DNA from: JAWPMT01 sp965267435
GTDB taxonomy: Bacteria > Bacteroidota > Bacteroidia > Cytophagales > Cyclobacteriaceae
Reading direction: 5' to 3'
DNA: 64,000 nucleotides
Assembly (NCBI GenBank): GCA_965267435.1
Contig: OZ253960.1
Span: forward strand, 5,332,001-5,396,000
The notes below the pieces were generated by a model that saw only the letters and a program-made list of their open reading frames with translations, was not told where the DNA came from and searched no databases. Within the stretch, counting starts at the first letter, position 1; each line of letters starts with the position of its first letter. Of the stretch, positions 26,744 through 36,064 are shown piece after piece. A program made the position numbers and the translations under genes.

Positions 26744-27964
26744 ATGCTAAGATTTCTAGGTGATAGAGAGGTGTATGTGATAAGATTTATGATTGGGTTC
26801 ATGTTGTCTGCGTCGATAGGTTGGCAGGCAAGTGCGCAGCAGTGGATGGTTCCTGTTGATAGTGCCAACAACAGCATTCTCACCAACGCCCATGTTCAGT
26901 TCGAGGCCTCTGAGGCCATAGAGGACATGTACGACTTCAATTTTGATCGTGCTTTCCGGGGGTTCATCGCGTTGAAAAAACAGTACGCCTGGCATCCATT
27001 GCCCTATTTCTTGCAAGGCCTCAACTACTGGTGGCAGATCGTTCCCAATATTTACAACGAAGAGTTTGATGAGGCTTTTCTGGCAGAAATGGATACGTCC
27101 CTCGCTTTGGCGGAGCGATTGTACGAGGAGGTAAATGAGGTCGAGGGTGCATTTTTCCTGGCTGCCACCCATGCCTTCAGGGGGCGTTTGTTTTCTGAGC
27201 GCGGGCAATACACCAAGTCAGCATTGGCCGGCAGGAGTACGCTCAAGTACTTGAGTATCGTAAGAGAAAACGAAGACTACAGCCCCGAGATACTTTTTGC
27301 CGATGCACTCTTCAATTATTACGCGGTATGGATTCGAGAAAATTATCCGCTGCTACGGCCCATCATGGCATTCTTCCCAAAGGGCGACAAAGTACTGGGC
27401 GTCCAGCAACTGAACAAGGTTGCGACGAACGCCTTTTACAGCAGAACCGAAGCGCAGTACTTCCTGATGAGGATTCTGGCACTGGAAGAGAACGACCTAA
27501 TTGGGGGACTTCGTGTAGCGAGCTACCTGTACGAAACCTACCCCAACAATGCCTACTTCCACCGCTTCTTCACGCGACTGCTGTACCAAACTGGCAAGTA
27601 CCGCATGGCTGAGAAAGAGTGTCACCTCATTCTCCAGCGAGTGGATAGCATGGCACCAGGCTACGAATCGAACTCAGCGAGGTATGCCGCCTTCTTCCTG
27701 GGGCATATTTACGAATTGAGGAAGAACTATGAAGATGCCAAGCAGTACTTCCTGTTGTCCATAGAGCATTCGGAGAAAGCCGGTGCCATACAGATGGGCT
27801 ACTATTTCTATTCCATGCTCAGGTATGCGAAGATCTCTGAAGATGAGGAGAAATATGAACTGGCCCAGGAATACTACCAAAAGGTCAAAAAGGCCGCCAG
27901 TCGCAAGCATCCGGCCCATAAGCAAGCGAAGGAGGGACTGAAACGGGTGAAGAAGGCGACGTAG
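26744..27964 (+). CDS. Secreted TPR-repeat protein
   Basis: 406 residues from the ATG at 26744; a GTG at 26777 would give a neater signal peptide (MIRFMIGFMLSASIGW, cleavage near ASAQ) and may be the true start. The mature protein is all-helical, with TPR-like units throughout (for example FLGHIYELRKNYEDAKQYF and KYELAQEYYQKVKKA) and a lysine-rich tail. Periplasmic TPR proteins act as scaffolds; no partner is evident. A promoter lies just upstream. A 145-base dispersed element follows 46 bases after the stop. Confidence 0.82.
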   Translation: MLRFLGDREVYVIRFMIGFMLSASIGWQASAQQWMVPVDSANNSILTNAHVQFEASEAIEDMYDFNFDRAFRGFIALKKQYAWHPLPYFLQGLNYWWQIVPNIYNEEFDEAFLAEMDTSLALAERLYEEVNEVEGAFFLAATHAFRGRLFSERGQYTKSALAGRSTLKYLSIVRENEDYSPEILFADALFNYYAVWIRENYPLLRPIMAFFPKGDKVLGVQQLNKVATNAFYSRTEAQYFLMRILALEENDLIGGLRVASYLYETYPNNAYFHRFFTRLLYQTGKYRMAEKECHLILQRVDSMAPGYESNSARYAAFFLGHIYELRKNYEDAKQYFLLSIEHSEKAGAIQMGYYFYSMLRYAKISEDEEKYELAQEYYQKVKKAASRKHPAHKQAKEGLKRVKKAT

Positions 27965-28010
27965 CGAAATTTTGAGTTCAAGAATTCCCTAACTCTGGAT
28001 GCCAAAGGAT

Positions 28011-28156
28011 GGGGCCTCGTGAAGAGAGAGCCGCAGGGAATCTCCTTGCATGCCAAGATTCATGTCGCTCTACTTCACGACCGGGCTATTCGCTCATATC
28101 TGGCTCCGCGCTATCTCCCCTCAGCCGCCGCCGATACCCGCTACTATCCCTGGCCC
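28011..28156 (+). repeat. Dispersed ~145-base element, copy B
   Basis: 146 bases from GGGGCCT to CTGGCCC. Internal stem CGTGAAG(AGAG)...(CTCT)aCTTCACG, then the conserved ACCGGGCTATTCGCT, then CCCGCTACTATCCCTGGCCC. The ends GGGCC/GGCCC can pair. It lies between the TPR gene and the convergent aminotransferase gene, in the sense of the TPR gene. Related to 55406-55549 and 60350-60494. Confidence 0.75.
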
Positions 28157-28225
28157 TTGAGGATGCTGAAGTCTGCGTTGCTGATCTTTGCAACATCTCT
28201 ATGCACAGGTCAAGATCTCCGACCA

Positions 28226-29341
28226 CTAGGTACTGTGAAACTCCAAAACCTTTTCAGAGACATAGTCTAACTGCTCAGCTGACATACCGATAAAGAGAGG
28301 CAAACTGAGTGCTGTATCTGCTATTTTCTCGGCAATCGGGTAATCACCCTTGCTGAATCCCAGTTCAGCGTAAGCCTTTTGCAAATGAGGGGGCAAGGGA
28401 TAATGGATCTGCGTGCCAATGCCGTGATCCGCAAGGAATTGTTGTAAGGCATCTCTCCTAGGCGTCCGGATCACAAACAAGTGAAATACTGAATGGGTAT
28501 CATGGTGGATTTGAGGCAAAACAATCTCCTCATGCGCGAGATCCGACAAGTTTTTGATGTATCTGGCCGCTGTCTTCCGTCTCTCGTCATTCCACTTGTT
28601 AAGGTACTGTAGCTTCACACGAAGCAGACCTGCCTGCAGTTCATCAAGCCGCGAGTTCACTCCTTTGTGATCGTTGTAGTACTTTCTTGATGAACCACTG
28701 TTCCGCAGTGATCTGACTTTCTCGGCAAGGGCCGGGTCAGCTGTGGTGATAGCCCCGCCATCTCCAAATGCGCCTAGGTTTTTTGTGGGGTAGAAGCTTG
28801 TGGCATTGATGTCTCCAAATGTTCCGGTCATCTGTCCACTCCATAAGGCGCCGTGGGCCTGGGCATTGTCCTCAACAACATGGAGGTGATGCTTCCTGGC
28901 GATACTCATGATCTCGCTCATCTGACAAGGCTGGCCATAGAGGTGCACTGGGATGATGCATCGAGTCCTTTCTGTAATGGCCGCTTCCAGTCTGGCAGGA
29001 TCGAGGTTGCAGGTGTCGATGATCGGCTCCACGAAGATCGGGGTCGCTCCCACATTGGAGACCGCGATAGCTGTGGCTATGTACGTGTGTGAAGGGACGA
29101 TCACTTCGTCTCCGGGCCCCACACCCAGTGCCCTCATGGAAAGAGAAAGGGCATCCATGCCGTTCCCCACGCCAATGGCATGTGCTAGGCCATGGTATTC
29201 TGCATATTCCTCCTCAAACAACCTTAGTTGCTCCCCCAGGATGTACCATTTCGATTCGTAGATCTCCGCGAAGCGTGCGGTGATCTCCTCACGGATCTGG
29301 TCGTTGGTGTGGTCGAAAGAAAAATACGGTACCTCCATCAT
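28226..29341 (-). CDS. DegT/DnrJ/EryC1/StrS sugar aminotransferase
   Basis: PLP-dependent enzyme that aminates a keto-sugar nucleotide, for an amino-sugar of the surface glycan made by this locus. 371 residues from the ATG at 29341 (a second ATG follows directly); the frame is open 33 codons further but runs into the end of the upstream glycosyltransferase gene. The Schiff-base lysine is in SFYPTKNLGAFGDGG; EDNAQAHGA and the VIVPSHTYIATA phosphate-site segment are also present. It lies 22 bases after the glycosyltransferase, as a two-gene minus-strand operon. Confidence 0.92.
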   Translation of the reverse strand: MMEVPYFSFDHTNDQIREEITARFAEIYESKWYILGEQLRLFEEEYAEYHGLAHAIGVGNGMDALSLSMRALGVGPGDEVIVPSHTYIATAIAVSNVGATPIFVEPIIDTCNLDPARLEAAITERTRCIIPVHLYGQPCQMSEIMSIARKHHLHVVEDNAQAHGALWSGQMTGTFGDINATSFYPTKNLGAFGDGGAITTADPALAEKVRSLRNSGSSRKYYNDHKGVNSRLDELQAGLLRVKLQYLNKWNDERRKTAARYIKNLSDLAHEEIVLPQIHHDTHSVFHLFVIRTPRRDALQQFLADHGIGTQIHYPLPPHLQKAYAELGFSKGDYPIAEKIADTALSLPLFIGMSAEQLDYVSEKVLEFHST

Positions 29342-29363
29342 GGCGAATAACGTGAAATTGCAC

Positions 29364-30521
29364 CTATTCTTGAAAAAGTCCCAGGAACTTGTCTTTGGTG
29401 CTATCCACTGAATAGTGCTTTCTAATGTGTTCCCTCCCATTTTCCCCTAGTTCCGTTCTCAATTCCTGTGACTCTATGAGTTGCATCAGATACTGTCTCC
29501 AATCCTCCTCTCTTCTGCAGACAAAACCGGTCTTGCCATGAATCACCACCTTGGAATTCACGCCAACCGCCGATACCACGGCCGGTATACCGGCGGCAGA
29601 GTACTGGATGGCCTTGAATCCGCACTTACCTCTTGACCATAGGTCGTCGGTAAGAGGCATGATACCTATGTCCATTGCTTGAAGGTCCTCCACCTCTCTT
29701 TCTCGGGACCATTTGACAAACCTGTAGTTTCTCAGATCAAACTGAGGGTCCTTGTTGGCGATGACTAGAAAATGGATGTTGTACCTGTCATCCAATTCCT
29801 TCAACAGGGGAAGTAGAGGGTGCAAATACTGCAGGGTAGTATGAGACCCGGTCCAGCCAATTGTAATCCCCGGATTTATTCCGGGGTCTCCCTCCCCGCC
29901 GTCATTCAGCTTCGCCGCCGGCAAGCTTTTGGACGCCGATGGAGCGCCAGCGAAGGATCTGTCGTCGGCGGGTCTGTGAATATTGGTATCGACCACCGTG
30001 GGAATGACTTCCACCTGATCACAGAATTGTCGGGCGAAGTCTGCCAGGTATTCATTACCCGCGCTCACCTTCCAACTCCAGCGGCATATCCACTTCACTT
30101 TCGACTTCCACTTGAGGATTTGCCACAATTTGTTGGTTTCATTCGGGTCTGGAAGCCAAATAGCGTCATCAAAGTCGTAGATGATCTTTTTTCGGAGCAC
30201 TTTGGCGATCAGCCACTCGAAGATTGGTGGGCCAAGTGGAGACAGTTCGCGGTGAATAAAGACAAGATCGTAGCGGCTTGCGCCCACGACATGACCTATC
30301 CTACTCATAAACCCATTGACAATACCGAGCAATCGCTGGATTTGGTTGCCACAATAGAGACTCTTCCAGGATTGGTGCGTCAGGAAGGGCTTCATCATGA
30401 CCTTCCAACCTTTTGCTTGCATTTCATCGACAAAGAGCTCAAACCGGAAGCGTTGAGAGGGTGCTTCTGAAGGTGGGTACGGGATGAGGAAGAGGACTCT
30501 GAATGGAGGGTTGCGAGACAT
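29364..30521 (-). CDS. Glycosyltransferase (GT4-like) with an in-frame palindromic insertion
   Basis: 385 residues, GT-B fold. The N-terminal FLIPYPPSEAPSQRFRFE and the acceptor-domain YDFDDAIWLPDPNE are typical of a Bacteroidota GT4-like group; the donor-side motifs are GWTGSHTTLQYL and IMPLTDDLWSRGKCGFKAIQY. Between HRPA and ITIGWTGS there is an extra low-complexity segment of about 30 residues (AGAPSASKSLPAAKL, NDGGEGDPGINPG) encoded by 29868-29970, which contains the palindrome CCCCGGATTTATTCCGGGG. It probably loops out of the fold. The gene transfers an unknown sugar in the surface-glycan pathway and is upstream of the DegT aminotransferase. Confidence 0.88.
   Translation of the reverse strand: MSRNPPFRVLFLIPYPPSEAPSQRFRFELFVDEMQAKGWKVMMKPFLTHQSWKSLYCGNQIQRLLGIVNGFMSRIGHVVGASRYDLVFIHRELSPLGPPIFEWLIAKVLRKKIIYDFDDAIWLPDPNETNKLWQILKWKSKVKWICRWSWKVSAGNEYLADFARQFCDQVEVIPTVVDTNIHRPADDRSFAGAPSASKSLPAAKLNDGGEGDPGINPGITIGWTGSHTTLQYLHPLLPLLKELDDRYNIHFLVIANKDPQFDLRNYRFVKWSREREVEDLQAMDIGIMPLTDDLWSRGKCGFKAIQYSAAGIPAVVSAVGVNSKVVIHGKTGFVCRREEDWRQYLMQLIESQELRTELGENGREHIRKHYSVDSTKDKFLGLFQE
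29868..29972. repeat. Palindrome-bearing in-frame insertion inside the glycosyltransferase gene
   Basis: 29868-29886 is a perfect stem CCCCGGA/TCCGGGG with a five-base loop. CCCGCCGTC (29895-29903) and GTCGGCGGG (29964-29972) are near-complementary, so the segment can fold as a larger hairpin. Its translation is low-complexity and has no counterpart in the usual fold. Confidence 0.5.
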
Positions 30522-30893
30522 GCCTTGCTACACCTGATATTGATCTTGTCGCAAGATAGAAGTATTCCGTTTATGCGCCGTCGTTTCCCATTCCCAATGG
30601 CATAGAGCGGTGTAGTGAGTATCTCAACGGCTATTAGTGCATGGGCCGTCAGCTTTTTGGGCATGACACCAATGGGTTTCCCCCTCATGTTTTGCATAAG
30701 CAGGAAAGACCAGCTGGTCTGTTCAGGCTGAATATTGCTACCTCATTACAGGTTTTTCCCGGAACGGGGAGCGTCAGGGGGCATTATCTGACGCCGAACC
30801 CTTTTCTTTCATATTTTTGGTAGCCGTTTGATGCCTAATTGATTGCAAGCGGTTGCATATAGGGCAAAGGAACCGGAAGCGTATTGTCACATA
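30522..30893. other. 372-base intergenic region at the divergent point of the glycan locus
   Basis: Lies between the divergent glycosyltransferase and membrane-protein genes and must hold promoters for both. A -7 box TATTTTTG (30812-30819) lies 74 bases before the ATG at 30894. A 100-codon minus-strand frame extends through the start of the glycosyltransferase gene in another frame and is not supported as a gene. Confidence 0.5.
30812..30819 (+). promoter_or_regulatory. Possible -7 box for the polysaccharide genes (TATTTTTG)
   Basis: Exact TAnnTTTG match; the -33 element is not recognisable. Confidence 0.35.
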
Positions 30894-32261
30894 ATGGGAA
30901 TTAAGGATCTTTTTATTACGCCGATATATATCATACTGCTCTCATTGTTGGCGTTTGTTATCCGGCCGTATGTCACTGACGAGAAGACGCGACGTTATTT
31001 CATGCCAGCTTTGTGGGTCAGGTTCGCTGGCGCCATTTTACTTGGACTTATTTATCAGTACTACTACGAGGGCGGCGATACGTTTGCTTATTGGGAACAT
31101 GGAAGTGCTCACATTTGGAGGGCAATGATGGATGACTTTGCCCTCGGGGTGCAGATTCTTCTGGGGGACGCGGGGGACTATGACCTGGGCAAGTTCGAGT
31201 ATGTTCAGCGGATCTGGTATTACCGAGATCCTCGTTCATTTTTTGTGGTCAGAGTAGCGGCAATATTTGATTTGTTCACTTTCAGCACCTACTCTTCTAC
31301 TGCGCTCTTCTTTGGGGCTTTTAGCTTTTCTGGATCCTGGGCACTGTTCCAGGCACTGAACCGAAAATATCCCGGGAGTAGTTTTCAAATCGCCATTGCC
31401 ATCCTATTTGTTCCATCTACCATTTTATGGGGTTCGGGAATTTTGAAGGACACCATTACTCTGGGAGCACTCAACTGGATGGTTTTTGGCATTTTCAACT
31501 GGATTGAGCTGGATGGCAATCGCCTGAAGTCGATAGTCATTATCGTTGTTTCGGCATTGCTCGTCGCCGCTATTAAGCTCTACATTCTCGCGCTGGCCTT
31601 GCCTCTCTCAGTTATTTGGATCTATTTGCGTTTTGTGTCACGGTTGCCACGCCAGGTACCCAAATTTATTGTGGCACCAGTCATGCTCGCAATTGCAACG
31701 TCTGCAGGGTATCTGGCTGTAACCCAAATTACAAGCTTCAACGAGCACTATTCTATCGAAAATCTTGCACAAACGGCAATGATTACCGCCTATGACATTC
31801 GATATGGATGGGGCGCGCGGGATGGGATCGGTTCGGGGTATTCGCTGGGGGAATTGGATGGAACCTTGCAGAGTATGATTCTATTGATGCCCGGCGCTAT
31901 CAACGTGACACTGTTTCGACCTTACCCTTGGGAAATCAGAAATCCATTGATGGCATTTTCGGCCCTTGAGAGTTTCGCCTTTTTCATGCTCGCACTTTTG
32001 GTACTGTTTCGCGCGGGCATGGTCATCCAAAGGATGGATCCGTTTATCACATTCGCTTTTCTTTTTTCAATTGCATTCGCCTTTGCAGTAGGTGTCAGTA
32101 CCTACAATTTCGGAACACTCATGCGGTACAAGATTCCCTGCCTACCCTATTTTATGCTGTTTTGTGTGCTCGTCTTGAGACCTGCATATCACGCAGTGCC
32201 AGCATCCAATAAATTTCTTTCATCTGGAAAACCACAAGAAGAAGGTGAAAAAGGTCATTAA
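30894..32261 (+). CDS. Polytopic membrane protein of the glycan locus (polymerase candidate)
   Basis: 455 residues from the ATG at 30894; a TTG at 30843 in the same frame is less likely. About ten membrane segments, with a large loop around GDTFAYWEHGSAHIW and another around TAYDIRYGWGARDGIGSGYS. The position in the locus and the overall topology fit a Wzy/EpsG-type polymerase, the only such candidate here, but I see no diagnostic motif; this is inference. The 3' end overlaps the next methyltransferase gene by 17 bases. Confidence 0.75.
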   Translation: MGIKDLFITPIYIILLSLLAFVIRPYVTDEKTRRYFMPALWVRFAGAILLGLIYQYYYEGGDTFAYWEHGSAHIWRAMMDDFALGVQILLGDAGDYDLGKFEYVQRIWYYRDPRSFFVVRVAAIFDLFTFSTYSSTALFFGAFSFSGSWALFQALNRKYPGSSFQIAIAILFVPSTILWGSGILKDTITLGALNWMVFGIFNWIELDGNRLKSIVIIVVSALLVAAIKLYILALALPLSVIWIYLRFVSRLPRQVPKFIVAPVMLAIATSAGYLAVTQITSFNEHYSIENLAQTAMITAYDIRYGWGARDGIGSGYSLGELDGTLQSMILLMPGAINVTLFRPYPWEIRNPLMAFSALESFAFFMLALLVLFRAGMVIQRMDPFITFAFLFSIAFAFAVGVSTYNFGTLMRYKIPCLPYFMLFCVLVLRPAYHAVPASNKFLSSGKPQEEGEKGH

Positions 32262-32907
32262 TCTTTTATCAGGCGTACGCCGAATGTTCCGAAGTAAGGA
32301 AGCAAGGCACGCCTTGGTTGGGAATCCCGAGTTTTGGGAGATGAAGCGGGAGTTCCAGATTCAGTTCCTTCAGAGTCGGGGGCTGATGCCCTCCAATACG
32401 CTTCTCGATATAGGATGTGGTACTTTACGAGGAGGTATACCCGTTATATCCTATCTGGAACGAGGACGCTATTATGGTATAGACGTCCGGGACTATGTGA
32501 TCAAAGAGGCACAGGTCGAATTGCGAAGAGAAGGGTTGAGATCGAAGGAGCCCTCTTTAATACATTTTGAAGAATTTGCAGCCTTGGAAGTGGAGCAAAA
32601 GTTCGATTACATATGGGCCTTCTCAGTCCTATTTCATATGGAAGATAGCATTGTTGGGGAATGCCTGAAATTCGTGAGGGAGCATTTACAACCTGACGGA
32701 CAATTTTATTGTAATGTCAGCCTATCAACCAAGCAAGCAAAATGGGATGCGTTTCCGTTCGTTGGACGCCCATTGAAGTTCTATCAGGAACTCGCGAACG
32801 CGTGTGGTTTGACCGTGGAGGTCGTGGGGACATTGAAAGAACTTGGACATCATACCGGTGAGCAATTGCAAGACGATCAGGAAATGTTAAAGATCCAGAT
32901 TGCTTAG
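32245..32907 (+). CDS. Class I SAM-dependent methyltransferase
   Basis: 220 residues. SAM-binding motif I is LLDIGCGTLRGG, then the acidic motif II YYGIDVRD, and FDYIWAFSVLFHM as motif IV/V. Probably methylates a sugar or glycan intermediate (inference from the locus). Overlaps the preceding membrane-protein gene by 17 bases and the following sulfotransferase by eight, indicating translational coupling. Confidence 0.85.
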   Translation: MKKVINLLSGVRRMFRSKEARHALVGNPEFWEMKREFQIQFLQSRGLMPSNTLLDIGCGTLRGGIPVISYLERGRYYGIDVRDYVIKEAQVELRREGLRSKEPSLIHFEEFAALEVEQKFDYIWAFSVLFHMEDSIVGECLKFVREHLQPDGQFYCNVSLSTKQAKWDAFPFVGRPLKFYQELANACGLTVEVVGTLKELGHHTGEQLQDDQEMLKIQIA

Positions 32908-33805
32908 TCAGCTTCAATACTATTTCGATCGACTAGGCTACCGCCTTCGTCTCTGGAGGGGCAACACGTTCCCCGGCTATTATCGGATCAAGGGATCGGG
33001 AGATACGGACTTCTGCTTCATTATTAGCGCAGGTCGAAGTGGCTCGACCATGCTGCGGAAACGACTGATGAGTAGATACCACATCCATTTTCCACCGGAA
33101 TCCGGGGATCTCATCCCAAGGCTTTTTGACGTGTGGATGAACACATCTCGGCCGGAAATTCCTACGGCGGTGGCAGGGATGTTTGAATCCATTGAACCGC
33201 TGAAACTCTGGGAACTCCCTCCCGATATGCTGCGAGCTGAATTATCCGAACCGGAGCACCTTGAGGACATTCTGTGTGCCATCTATAATCTGCATCGCAA
33301 GCAGTATAATAGCAGTGCTACCGTCCTTGGGGATAAGACGCCGTATCTGGCGGAGTATCTGCCTCTCCTCCGGGTAATATTCCCTCGTGCAAATTACATC
33401 TTGTTGTTTCGGGATAGCTTGCCTGTGGTAAGGTCCAGAATGCAGCGCTTTCAAGAGTCTATTGGCAAAGCGACGGACAGATGGATTCTGTCAACGAGGG
33501 AAATGTTGAAGATGACCAAGCTCGATGATTTCAATTCTGTGACTGTCCATTATGAGCACCTTGTCCAGGATGCGGAGCAAGCGATGATCGATATTGAAGG
33601 GCATCTTACAGCAAAACCCAGGACCAATCTATTAACTGTGACTGATGCAATGATCGGTGATCATAATCTAAGTCATCATAGTCGGACGTGGGATCAGATG
33701 CAGTCAAATAGAAACGACCAGTTAGCAGGGGGATTTTCTGAGGAAGAGCGGGACTACATACTCAAGCGCACTCAAAAGTACCGACAGGCTCTCGGCTATG
33801 GATAG
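32900..33805 (+). CDS. Sulfotransferase family protein
   Basis: 301 residues with TTG start at 32900, overlapping the methyltransferase by eight bases. The PAPS 5'-phosphosulfate loop is FIISAGRSGSTMLRKRL near residues 37-53, and a later NYILLFRDSLPVVRSR provides the 3'-phosphate contact. Transfers sulfate from PAPS to a hydroxyl, here probably of the surface glycan. A second sulfotransferase lies at 45318. Confidence 0.87.
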   Translation: MLSQLQYYFDRLGYRLRLWRGNTFPGYYRIKGSGDTDFCFIISAGRSGSTMLRKRLMSRYHIHFPPESGDLIPRLFDVWMNTSRPEIPTAVAGMFESIEPLKLWELPPDMLRAELSEPEHLEDILCAIYNLHRKQYNSSATVLGDKTPYLAEYLPLLRVIFPRANYILLFRDSLPVVRSRMQRFQESIGKATDRWILSTREMLKMTKLDDFNSVTVHYEHLVQDAEQAMIDIEGHLTAKPRTNLLTVTDAMIGDHNLSHHSRTWDQMQSNRNDQLAGGFSEEERDYILKRTQKYRQALGYG

Positions 33806-34961
33806 GATTCTACACATCACCAATTGGTACCCCAACTATGAGAACGCATTCGAGGCGCTATTTGTGAGAGAGCACTTCGAAAGTCTGGCGCCGCACTTTC
33901 GGAAAAATGACCTTTGTCACGTTCAGATCAGGGAGCAATCGACGAAGTTCACCCTGAGGCACAAGATGGCTCCAGGCAGTGAGCGGCATTTCCTGATTGC
34001 CATTCCTTTCAAAGTCCCCACCAGAATGATTGAGTTTGGCACCTTCCTCATGGTATGGTACGTCCTATGGAGAACCCGCGCAAGCTATCGGTATGACCTC
34101 CTCAATTTGCATATAGCCTATCCGTTTGGAGCCTATTTCAAAACACTGAAACGACTCTTCAGAAAGCCCATTTGTATTACTGAGCACTGGTCGGCCTACC
34201 ACTTCGACTTTCACTTACCGCGAGCGTCGAGAGGCCATGGACGATTGCGCAGGCTCTTTTCTCATAACATCCCTGTGATCGCGGTGTCGAGGGCGTTGGT
34301 CTCAGATATTGAGCGTTTTGCCGGTCGCAATGACTTCCACAGTTACGTAGTGCCCAATGTCGTTGATGCAACTATTTTCAACAAAACGGCCTCACCCCCG
34401 ACAGGAAGAATCATCTTCTTCACCGTCAACTTTTGGCGAGCCCTGAAGCGACCTCTGATCATGCTTGAGGCATTTTCCAATTTTGTATCGAACCACCCCG
34501 AGTCGATGCTGGTGATAGGAGGGTATGGACCTATGTGGGAGGACATGCAGCAGTTTGTTAGGGATCGTGGATTGACAGGCAATGTCGAGTTTCTTGGTCG
34601 GCTACAGAGGGAGGAGGTAGCGAAAAATATGTTGGAGGCCACGGCCTTTATTCACACGAGTTCATACGAGACTTTTTCGGTGGTCACAGCAGAGGCCCTC
34701 TTGTGTGGCACGCCAGTCATTGTCCCCCACCTTCCCGCCATTGCCGAATTTGTGGATGAGTCCAACGGTATTCTCGTGGAAGGCTACGAAGTGGAGACCT
34801 GGGAGCAGGCCATGACGAAGATGGCCCTCCAGCGATCTGTGTATGATTCACCCTCTATCAGGTCGCGTGCACTCAAGAGCTTCTCAAAAAAAGCAGTCGG
34901 CAACCAATATCGACAGGCTTTGCTCGATATACGTGCCGAATATCAGGCCAGTCGCTCATAG
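33798..34961 (+). CDS. Glycosyltransferase family 4
   Basis: 387 residues, GT-B fold. N-terminal ILHITNWYPNYENAFEALFVREH; donor domain with FFTVNFWRALKRPLIMLEAF, LGRLQREEVAKNMLEATAFIHTSSYETFSVVTAEAL and CGTPVIVPHLPAIAEFV, the classic E-x7-E region of GT4. Starts within the last eight bases of the sulfotransferase gene. The 3' end overlaps the convergent FkbM methyltransferase gene by 19 bases. Confidence 0.93.
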   Translation: MDRILHITNWYPNYENAFEALFVREHFESLAPHFRKNDLCHVQIREQSTKFTLRHKMAPGSERHFLIAIPFKVPTRMIEFGTFLMVWYVLWRTRASYRYDLLNLHIAYPFGAYFKTLKRLFRKPICITEHWSAYHFDFHLPRASRGHGRLRRLFSHNIPVIAVSRALVSDIERFAGRNDFHSYVVPNVVDATIFNKTASPPTGRIIFFTVNFWRALKRPLIMLEAFSNFVSNHPESMLVIGGYGPMWEDMQQFVRDRGLTGNVEFLGRLQREEVAKNMLEATAFIHTSSYETFSVVTAEALLCGTPVIVPHLPAIAEFVDESNGILVEGYEVETWEQAMTKMALQRSVYDSPSIRSRALKSFSKKAVGNQYRQALLDIRAEYQASRS

Positions 34962-35674
34962 ATGGCGTCGTACTCCTTGAGGCCTTCAAAGTTGTAGCCG
35001 GCAAAAATGTTGTTGAGGCCAAAACCTTGCTCACGCAGAAACTGATCTATGTCAAAATACTGGGGGCAATTCTCGTACTTCTCGTGGTTATTCATTTCGA
35101 TCACGACATAGTCCGTTCTTTTGAGTGTCTCAATTCCCGCACGCAACGCATCCAGTTCGAATCCCTGAATGTCCAATTTGATGCACAGTACTTTGCTATC
35201 TGCTGGCACGAATTTGTCAAGTGCCGTGGTTTGTACTTTGAGTGTCTCCTTTAGCGTAAATTCGTCGTTGTCGTTGAAGGTCTTCAGGGAAGACGCACAA
35301 AGGTTATCGGAGACAAAGAACTCCATCTCGCCCTCCTTGTCTCCCAGCGCTATATTCTCGACCCTGATATTGGCGAATTGTCCAGTGTTCGCAGTCGAGA
35401 TGGAGTGCATTTGAGGGTTTGGTTCAAAACCAATGATCTGGGTCTCGGGAAGGTGCTTTCCAAATAGTCGCAGCGTATTCCCTTCAAATGTGCCCACATC
35501 GAGAATGAGCTTCCCGGTATTGTCATCTCCTTTCCGCTTGACCATATGTATAAAGCTCAGGATATGTTCTTCCTTGTGCTGCAGAAGTTTCCCTTTTGCA
35601 AAGATTGCGAGCCTAAAATCTAGTTCGAGAGGTCGCAAATACAGGCGGATGAGCCTGTTGATAATTTTTCTCAT
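34943..35674 (-). CDS. FkbM family methyltransferase
   Basis: 243 residues. FkbM domain with SAM motif LILDVGTFEGNTLRLF, GFEPNPQM, and the family's CIKLDIQGFELDALRAG. It O-methylates a sugar or lipid-linked substrate. It is on the minus strand inside a plus-strand locus and overlaps the neighbouring glycosyltransferase by 19 bases at the 3' ends. Confidence 0.92.
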   Translation of the reverse strand: MRKIINRLIRLYLRPLELDFRLAIFAKGKLLQHKEEHILSFIHMVKRKGDDNTGKLILDVGTFEGNTLRLFGKHLPETQIIGFEPNPQMHSISTANTGQFANIRVENIALGDKEGEMEFFVSDNLCASSLKTFNDNDEFTLKETLKVQTTALDKFVPADSKVLCIKLDIQGFELDALRAGIETLKRTDYVVIEMNNHEKYENCPQYFDIDQFLREQGFGLNNIFAGYNFEGLKEYDAIYERLA

Positions 35675-35701
35675 GACGTGTGTATTTTCCTTATTTGTCT
35701 A

Positions 35702-35929
35702 TCAGGGCGTCTTCACAATTTTAGATCTGTAGGCCGGCTCCGATGCCCGGTCAAAGCGATCGCCGGCGCCAGGTTTCATGGTGGATTTGCCCTTGGGACA
35801 TTTCCAATCGAGCCAGTCCCTGCCCATCGCTCTGCGCTCCTCCATGCCGTTTAACAAGATCAAATTGTCCGGTAGCAGGAAGTCGATTTGCTGGTTCGCC
35901 GATAGGGGATCTTTCTCTAGCTTGGCCAT
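35702..35929 (-). CDS. Possible small hypothetical protein
   Basis: 75-codon frame 27 bases upstream of the FkbM gene on the same strand, so the two could share a transcript. The sequence (MAKLEKDPLSANQQIDFLL at the start, basic tail) has codon use resembling its neighbours, but no family is recognised and other frames of similar length overlap it. It may be a real small gene or chance. Confidence 0.35.
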   Translation of the reverse strand: MAKLEKDPLSANQQIDFLLPDNLILLNGMEERRAMGRDWLDWKCPKGKSTMKPGAGDRFDRASEPAYRSKIVKTP

Positions 35930-36064
35930 TTGTGAACGCCAAGATAGAAATTTCTGGTTACCGACGTTTTAAATCCGCTTCATGTAGCTTTATTTTTGAT
36001 CGATTTCTATCTTTTGATACCTTAGAAGCGATTAACACCGTTTAAAGCCAGCTAAGAATCGCCT
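35930..36064. other. Intergenic leader before the packed glycan genes
   Basis: AT-rich in part (CGATTTCTATCTTTTGATACC around 35999). A TATCTTTTG resembles a -7 box with one extra base. Probably the promoter region for the operon starting at 36065. Confidence 0.35.

Noticed and set aside
30395..30697. 100-codon minus-strand frame in the divergent glycan spacer
   Set aside because: It runs into the glycosyltransferase gene in another frame and ends in Ser-rich shadow sequence; no recognised family.
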